Of a stretch of 64,000 nt of DNA, positions 58,145 to 64,000 are shown piece by piece (the stretch's first letter is position 1; each line of letters starts with the position of its first letter). The notes beneath the pieces were generated by a model. That model was not told where the DNA came from, made no database searches, and saw nothing but the letters and a program-made list of their open reading frames with translations. Location: contig NC_134033.1 of assembly GCF_964204645.1 (NCBI RefSeq), positions 15,998,155 to 16,062,154 on the forward strand, given 5' to 3'. Source of the stretch: Tubulanus polymorphus (lineage: Eukaryota; Nemertea; Palaeonemertea; Tubulaniformes; Tubulanidae). The translations under genes and the position numbers were made by a program.

Positions 58145-61100
58145 GGTAAGTTGGTAAGTATAGTGCTATGATAATGTAGAGATGTAGCTCTTTAAACTGA
58201 ATATAGAGGGCGTCTCCGCTCACTATTCTCTTTATTTTCTGTTGTGCGTTTATTTCGACAGCGAAGCGAAACTCAACGAAACGAACTCTCGAAACTTCAA
58301 CAAAATAAACAGAAAAAACGGTCGCCCAACGACGACGACGAACGCAAAAACGATAAACAAAAAAAACATAAACGTGTTTCATCCCCGCCGGTATGTGGTT
58401 GTTGTGGTATTGTTGTTGTTGTTGATTTGGTGTTGTGTGATTTTGTTTCGTTGTGAGCTTAACTTAATGGACAATTTCATTTTGATGAGTCGTCGCATCA
58501 CCGAAGTTGTCTCTATATTTTTTGAGTCTCAATTCGTATTTCTTCTCCAATTTACTAAGCGTAAGTCATCATTTGGATAAGTCCTCGACTTACGTAGGTT
58601 CCCCTGCGCCTCTAACCTTGCTTTCACTGCCCGCTTCATTCGTAGAGTAGCCTGGTGTTAACCTACTGTAGAATAAATACAACGAGATAGAGATTTTATA
58701 GGTTAACTTTTATTTGACGCACAAGCTTTTGATACTAGTGAATAGAAGCTTCATCAGGTGAATCAGTATAGTATGAAGCCACTATTTACACTAGTAGAAG
58801 CTAGTTAAACTAGTTAACCATTAAACTAGTTAACCATTAAACTAGTTAACCATTAAACTAGTTAACCATTAAACTTGTTAACCATTAAACTAGTTAACCA
58901 TTAAACTAGTTAACCATTAAACTAGTTAACCATTAAACTAGTTAACCATTAAACTAGTTAACCATTAAACTAGTTAACCATTAAACTTGTTAACCATTAC
59001 GTTACTATTTGTCTCGTTGTATTTGGCCGCTTTTTGTATGTTCTATATTCATTAGTTTTATTCTTCTGCATTTTCTATTTTGATCAAATGCCGAAAATGA
59101 TTTGAAAAGTTCTTGAATCGATTTATTTACGTATTTTGTTAGTTGATCGAAGCTCGCGATGATTCGGGGTTACGAGCGGAATCCTCGGTCGCCGCGGCTG
59201 CGGTTAGGTCGCCCCGCGTCGCCGCCTCCACTGGGAGTAATAAACAGCAGAAACGAGACGTCGTCGATCACCGCAGCAGCGGCGCCGCCTATCAGCAACA
59301 AACGGCAAAATCGACTCCGAAGATCGTAGAACAGCCTCCGTCGTCGCAGGCGAGCGAACCGGGTGAAACTGACGAGGAAGAGACAGGTAACAGGGTCCAT
59401 ACTATTCCTTAACTCCTTCAAAACAGAGAATACATTTAGACGTGCTTGAAATTCCTTTAATTTGAGCAAAATGCTGAAAAACTTCAATTTTGAGAAATAG
59501 GCAACTTAGCAAAGTCGGTCTTCTAGGATTTAAGACAAAAAATGACTTAAGACTAGACTTATTTTAAGTCTCGACTATGGAACCGGCCCCTGATACTTTA
59601 GTAGTTATACTTTAGACTAAGCGTAAGTCAGTACAGTTGGAATCAGGATATTTTTCTTACCCAATCAGGTGGTTACCGAATTAGAAACAGAGTTCATGTT
59701 GTGTTAAGGATAGAAATTTGCTAACTCAAACCACTAGATAAACAATTTACCGAGATAAACAGTACCAATTTATGAGGAGTCTACAGTAATTGGGATTTGA
59801 AAGTGATGCAGACACTTCCTTGAAATTTTCTCCTCGAAAGCTCCTTATATCGAGGAATGACCGATCTTTAGGGGCCCCGATAATATGGTAAAATCGAATG
59901 TCATGAAGAGTGAAATCGTTTTTGTGAATTGTCAATTACAGAAATTCGCGAAGAGTTAGAAGCGTTACAACACAGAGGTACAATACGTATCTTATACTAA
60001 AAAAAAACAACTCATCGTGAACTCACCTTGAAAAACAACTCATCTCTTCATTAATAATAACTCTTACTAATACATGTATTGATTTATTTTGATGTAATTT
60101 ATGATTTGATTATCTATCTATTATCCATCTTCCTCTGGCGGGGATTCAAACCTGATGGCATCGCTACACTCAGCCACGGCACAAAACCATTCCACACTAG
60201 ACTGGGTGTGCACGAAACTTGCGCCACCAATCAGATCGTGCGTTGTATAATCGCTGAGGCAAATTTCACGGAAAACTATACATGGTAAAATGTGGTGCTA
60301 AAATAAATCAGGATTTCTGATTGGCTAATGATAAGCTGCGCACTCGGTCTAGTGTGGCAGGGTTTCGTACCGTGGCAAGTCTAAATTCAATCAGGTTCGA
60401 ATTCCTGCCTGGTGGAGGATGCTATTATGCAATAACCTTATAACTGTTTACCACGTATTTAGTAGTTTCCCTAATGAAATTGATTTTATTATGAAATCAA
60501 AGGTAGTTGAAAACTTAATTGTATATTTAAACGTTAAATCACACTCTTTCTTATTATTATTATTATACTAACTTTGAATTTAAATGATTGTATAAGAGGT
60601 TTTGATTTGATGTATATTTATTTCTCTGTAGAACTGGAAGGAGCTTATGGAACAGCAGCATTCAGTACATTAGGCAGAAGTGCAGAGTGAGTAAAACATC
60701 TTCACTTATCAGTGTTAGAACAGGTTTCAACTTATAGACTATGGAATCACGCGTGAGGGGGATAAGGGGGTAGTCCAGGGGAAGTCCTGGATGGATCAAA
60801 CATCGGTGACCAATCACACGGTCATCGCTTTAAGATTTAAGACCAGTCTTTGACCATCCTAGTTCTATTTCCAATCTAACTACTAAAGACCGGTCTAAGA
60901 CCACGTTAGTTCTACGGCCAATCTAACAACTGAAGATCGGTCTAAGCTCATTCTGGTTCTATGATCAATCTAAAAACTTAAGACCAGTGTAAGATCCTCT
61001 TACCGGTAGTCCTTTAGACGAGCTTACAACAACTTTTGAGATTTAAGACAACTTTTGGACGACTGGGCCCTGAATTTCTCTTGAAATATGAGGAGAGAAC

Positions 61101-63976
61101 AATATAATGAAATTGTTCGATTTTCATTTATTAAACCGTTGATTACAGATTGAGTTATACGACCGACGATTTGGTCGGAACGTTGATTCGCGGAGCGCGA
61201 CTTCAACAACATCTACGCAAAGACCCGAACATTCTGCAGGGAATGAAAGGCGAACTGTTGGATTTGTTGCGAGATCAGTTGGACGAACGCGGTATCACGC
61301 CCGATACGACCGGTATCAGCAACGTCGTGCTCAACAATAAACTAGACTTACTGGACAAAGAGAGGCAGCTGTTGTCGAAGGTATTTATCTCGGTGTTCTC
61401 CTTACGCCGGAATTTCAATCAAAGGGGCCGCATTTCAACTGCAGGCTGGGCTGCATTCATTGTTGAAGGATTTCAACTGCAGGCCGGGCTGCATTCATTG
61501 TTGAAGGATTTCAACTGCAGGCCGGGCTGCATTCATTGTTGAAGGATTTCAACTGCAGGCCGGGCTGCATTCATTGTTGAAGGATTTCAACTGCAGGCCG
61601 GGCTGCATTCATTGTTGAAGGATTTCAACTGCAGGCCGGGCTGCATTCAATGTTGAAGGATTTCAACTGCAGGCCGGGCTGCATTCAATGTTGAAGGATT
61701 TCAACTGCAGGCCGGGCTGCATTCAATGTTGAAGGATTTCAACTGCAGGCCGGGCCGCATTCATTGTTGAAGGATTTCAACTGCAGGCCGGGCTGCATTC
61801 ATTGTTGAAGGATTTCAACTGCAGGCTGGGCTGCATTCAATGTTGAAGGATTTCAACTGCAGGCCGGGCTGCATTCAATGTTGAAGGATTCTGTAATTCT
61901 GTAAATTCGACCGCCGATCACACAATTATATCTGTACTTCGATTCCCGATTTAAAAATCGAACCCCCTGTTTCGCTCCCGGCAGGAGTGATGGATTTGTA
62001 AGGGAAACCAAATCAAATCCAAAATCAAATGAAATCTACCAATTAGATAAATAACAGGGTCAACCTTATTCTAAGATCGAAAAAAGCCCTAAGTACAAAA
62101 CGATGCTTTTAGGGTAGATTCCCCCTATGATGTCTCGTATCTCATAGACAAATTATGATTCGTTTCTAATTCGTCGATTGACGTTTTCGATTTCCGTAGA
62201 AATATAAGAAGTTTACGGAGATTCGATATCAATACGAGAAACGAGTCGATCGGCTCGCTCACGAGCAAATCAACCGCGATAAACTTAAACAACAATCGTC
62301 GCCGGCGCCGAATCGCAGTCCGCCGTCGCCGAGGAAGAGTACCGGCACACCGAAACACAGTCCGAACGTCGCGAGAAAGAGTCCGCGATCTCCGTTACGT
62401 CGTAGCGCGCCAGAGGGCAGCACCGAATTACCGCGACCAGCGCCGCGAACTTCTCAAACCATGTCGACTGAGGCGTAAGTTTTAGTTACCGGGTTACTGA
62501 TGATGTCATAGGGTGATTCGCGGAGGCGGCCATGTTTAAAAATGTTGGTCGCGTATTTTTAGGTCGACGCTCCCGACCGGTAGTCAGTGGGATACCGAAG
62601 ATGAAACTGATGATGAAAGCGATGCCGAGGATGCATCGGCCGCTATTGGTAGTAAATCGGCAGCTGCAGGTGCGACCGGCGGTACGTGGCCTCGTCGCGG
62701 AGGACCTCAATATCCGGTTATCGATATGAGACCGAGAGCGAAGTCTGATAATGAGGACAGCGAGTGGGACAGCGAGGATATCAGGTACGTAAACATGGCA
62801 CCAATCAGCACCCAGTCCTACAGTTCTCAGCCAATCAGTACCCAGTCCTACAGTTCTCAGCCAATCAGCCCCCAGTCCTACAGTTCTCAGCCAATCAGCA
62901 CTCAGTTCCATAGTCCTCAGCCCAATCAGCACCCGGTCCTACAGTTCTCAGCCAATCAGCACTCAGTTCCATAGTCCTCAGCCCAATCAGCACCCGGTCC
63001 TACAGTTCTCAGCCAATCAGCACTCAGGACCATAGTCCTCAGCCCAATCAGCACCCAGATCTTTAATTCTTTACTTAGTTTTACTTATAACTTTGGACCC
63101 AGCCCCGGGTCAGTTTTCCTTTGTGATTCGATCCTATGGTTCGGATATTTTCTGCAGTGCCAGTTATGAAATGTTTATAAAATTATTATTTGACGCAGTG
63201 AACTCCAAGAGAAAAATCCTTCAACGAAACATTCAAATTTGACGCAACCGAAAAATTCGTCGGTTACTGAATTGAGTCGTTCGATTGAAGCTCAGTTACA
63301 GGTGAGTAGCGTTTCAGGGGTTAGGGCGGTGTTAGTTCTCTCTCATCAGAATATTGTAATTGATGCGGTGTGTTGTTTATTTTGAAGAATCGTACCGGTA
63401 AGAGTAAACCGACCGGAGCGGTTGATACCGTACCTCAGAATAATGTGTCGACTACCGCTGCCGCTGCTGCTGCTGCAGCTGCAACTAGACCGACCACTAC
63501 TAATCCTCAATCAAAAAATCATTATAAGGTAAATATCGTATTGAAATACAAACTGGTCTCTCAGTATGCCGGGATTTCAGAGGGGCTGAATTTATTCTTT
63601 AGTCTTACATCATGCACGTCGAATGCTAAGTTTTTGGAACATCGAAATTTATGATTTATTTTATCTAAATCTCTTACTTTATGTTGCTACTGTATGTTTT
63701 AAGCAATGATAGAACATTGAGAATGGAACATTAATATTAACTCAATTCATGTAAAGGTGCAGCAGAGTTCTGAACAGGGGTGGCTTATTTTCATAGGGGT
63801 GTATGTAAAATTGACAGGCCAGGGTACTACCACCCCTTGAGAAATGCTGAAGTCAGTTATTAATTTGACTCAAATTGATTCACCGATATTATTTTGCAGT
63901 TTGATTTTGACGATGACGATGATGATTTGTCCTTGTCGATTTCCTCTTTACAAGACCAACCGAAACCAGCTCCGAG
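52778..63976 (+). CDS. DZIP1: DZIP1 zinc-finger ciliogenesis protein, 22 exons, 3' end beyond window
   Basis: A basal-body protein for ciliogenesis and Hedgehog signalling (Iguana). Exons: 52778-52780, 53310-53532, 54076-54173, 54424-54495, 54589-54654, 54723-54860, 55271-55540, 55639-55722, 56178-56408, 56808-56915, 56994-57098, 57193-57258, 58262-58390, 59143-59386, 59942-59977, 60632-60686, 61149-61380, 62200-62474, 62563-62784, 63199-63301, 63388-63528, 63900-63976. All phases join; about 992 residues are encoded before the edge. The N-terminal block RVDRIDWRKIAAIDVDRI and LTIEYLLHSQDYL are family hallmarks. One C2H2 finger (CPFCQKAF...FLQSHIVRRH) lies at about residues 201-224. Coiled coils follow (QLEERK, ELREIKERL, LLKQQLKEQ), then a Ser/Pro-rich basic tail with WDSEDISELQE. 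Exon 1 is only the ATG. A polyalanine run is in exon 21. Confidence 0.94.
54235..54375. mobile_element. Palindromic SINE-like repeat copy in DZIP1 intron 3
   Basis: The left half (ctcggcagggattcgaac, cacactagaccgaggatg) and right half (caggttcaaatccctgatga) are inverted relative to each other. It is the same family as 14385-14560 and 60125-60430. Confidence 0.7.
54930..55250. repeat. gatgtcata repeat units in DZIP1 intron 6
   Basis: About five degenerate tandem units with gatgatgtcataagggga, ttatggaggcggccatctt and ggaagtgtctataggggtaa. Same family as 46800-47220. Confidence 0.75.
56500..56725. repeat. Repeated ggtgtcttgttgttc blocks in DZIP1 intron 9
   Basis: Two copies of gaatttttggtgtcttgttg with gtgacgagtggcacaagg and ctgaggatatcttataatt, also present near 42955-43090 in inverted or direct pieces. 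No coding evidence. Confidence 0.7.
57330..57785. repeat. agacagctgtc tandem repeat in DZIP1 intron 12
   Basis: More than 20 short units of about 18-20 bp: agacagctctctatctt, agacagctgtctatctcag and variants. The agacagctgtct core is itself palindromic. Confidence 0.93.
58088..58140. repeat. (AT)n microsatellite
   Basis: About 53 bp of pure AT dinucleotide in DZIP1 intron 12. Confidence 0.98.
58800..58998. repeat. 16-bp tandem repeat in DZIP1 intron 13
   Basis: About 12 near-perfect copies of taaactagttaaccat, with two or three taaacttg variants. Confidence 0.95.
60125..60430. mobile_element. Inverted pair of SINE-like copies in DZIP1 intron 15
   Basis: The left copy (minus: gcggggattcaaacctgatg, cacactagactgggtgtgc, ttgtataatcgctgaggca) faces a right copy (plus: cggtctagtgtggcagggtt, aatcaggttcgaattcctg). 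The right copy has an A-box-like and a B-box-like sequence in tRNA order. The two can pair as a long hairpin. Confidence 0.75.
60780..61065. repeat. Reverse-orientation 47-bp family units in DZIP1 intron 16
   Basis: Four to five units with ccaatctaacaactgaagac and gaccagtctaagaccac. The pattern is the complement of the unit at 44585-44885. Confidence 0.8.
61430..61890. repeat. 38-bp tandem array in DZIP1 intron 17
   Basis: About 12 copies of a 38-bp unit, aactgcaggccgggctgcat plus tcattgttgaaggattt, with ordered variants (cattg/caatg, gccggg/gctggg). It begins about 50 bp after the exon 17 donor, and the first units extend the exon's open frame as an artefact. Confidence 0.95.
62795..63060. 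repeat. agccaatcag repeat array in DZIP1 intron 19
   Basis: About nine copies of cagttctcagccaatcagca with cccagtccta variants, about 29-31 bp per unit. Each carries ccaat, in a perfect CCAAT-box sequence. It immediately follows the exon 19 donor. Confidence 0.92.
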
Positions 63977-64000
63977 GTCAGTAAAATATCAGAAATGTCG

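Noticed and set aside
61380-61545. Extension of DZIP1 exon 17 into the 38-bp repeat
   Set aside because: The frame stays open only because of the repeat. A standard donor at 61381 joins in phase to the next conserved exon.

Overview
The window is animal (metazoan) genomic DNA: it is AT-rich and intron-rich, with GT-AG introns, no operons, many minisatellites and many short palindromic transposon relics. The protein set (POLD3, an MSRB3-type reductase, ATP6AP2, MCCC1, DZIP1, a monocarboxylate transporter, Ly6 proteins, rhodopsin-like receptors) fits a marine invertebrate, probably a lophotrochozoan such as a mollusc or annelid. I cannot name the species from sequence alone.

Layout, left to right. 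1-1400: a higher-order minisatellite that ends in a GC-rich hairpin beside the POLD3 start. 1417-6189 (+): POLD3, all 12 coding exons. 6190-10568: gene-free, repeats only. 10569-15686 (-): an MSRB3-like methionine sulfoxide reductase with two alternative last exons, one ending in KDEL. 17622-21046 (+): a TATA-driven gene for a secreted protein with two Ig-like domains. 22615-27671 (+): two near-identical single-exon GPCR genes with an intronless coiled-coil gene between them; the tail of that coiled-coil gene is repeated as a fragment after the second GPCR, so the block is a partial segmental duplication. 28226-31257 (-): an SLC16/monocarboxylate-type transporter. 32141-34031 (-): a GPI-anchored Ly6/uPAR-fold protein. 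36017-42192 (+): ATP6AP2 (renin receptor / V-ATPase accessory protein); its last intron holds an antisense terminal exon of another Ly6-like protein. 45142-52472 (-): MCCC1, all 14 coding exons. 52778 to the right edge (+): DZIP1, 22 exons seen and still open at the edge; it is head-to-head with MCCC1 across about 300 bp.

The genes do not form a pathway. They are mostly housekeeping genes (replication, leucine catabolism, V-ATPase assembly, ciliogenesis, redox repair) plus lineage-specific surface and secreted proteins. Introns and spacers are full of related short repeats: a 47-bp family at several loci, a family containing cagttgtg, several MITE families, tRNA-derived SINE-like copies, and two tiny palindromes (42 and 44 bp) each flanked by a 7-bp direct repeat. 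The most notable signals are the MSRB3 alternative KDEL exon, the mosaic divergence of the paired GPCRs in their extracellular loops, the minimal palindromic insertions, and a tandem repeat in MCCC1 that multiplies a splice donor.
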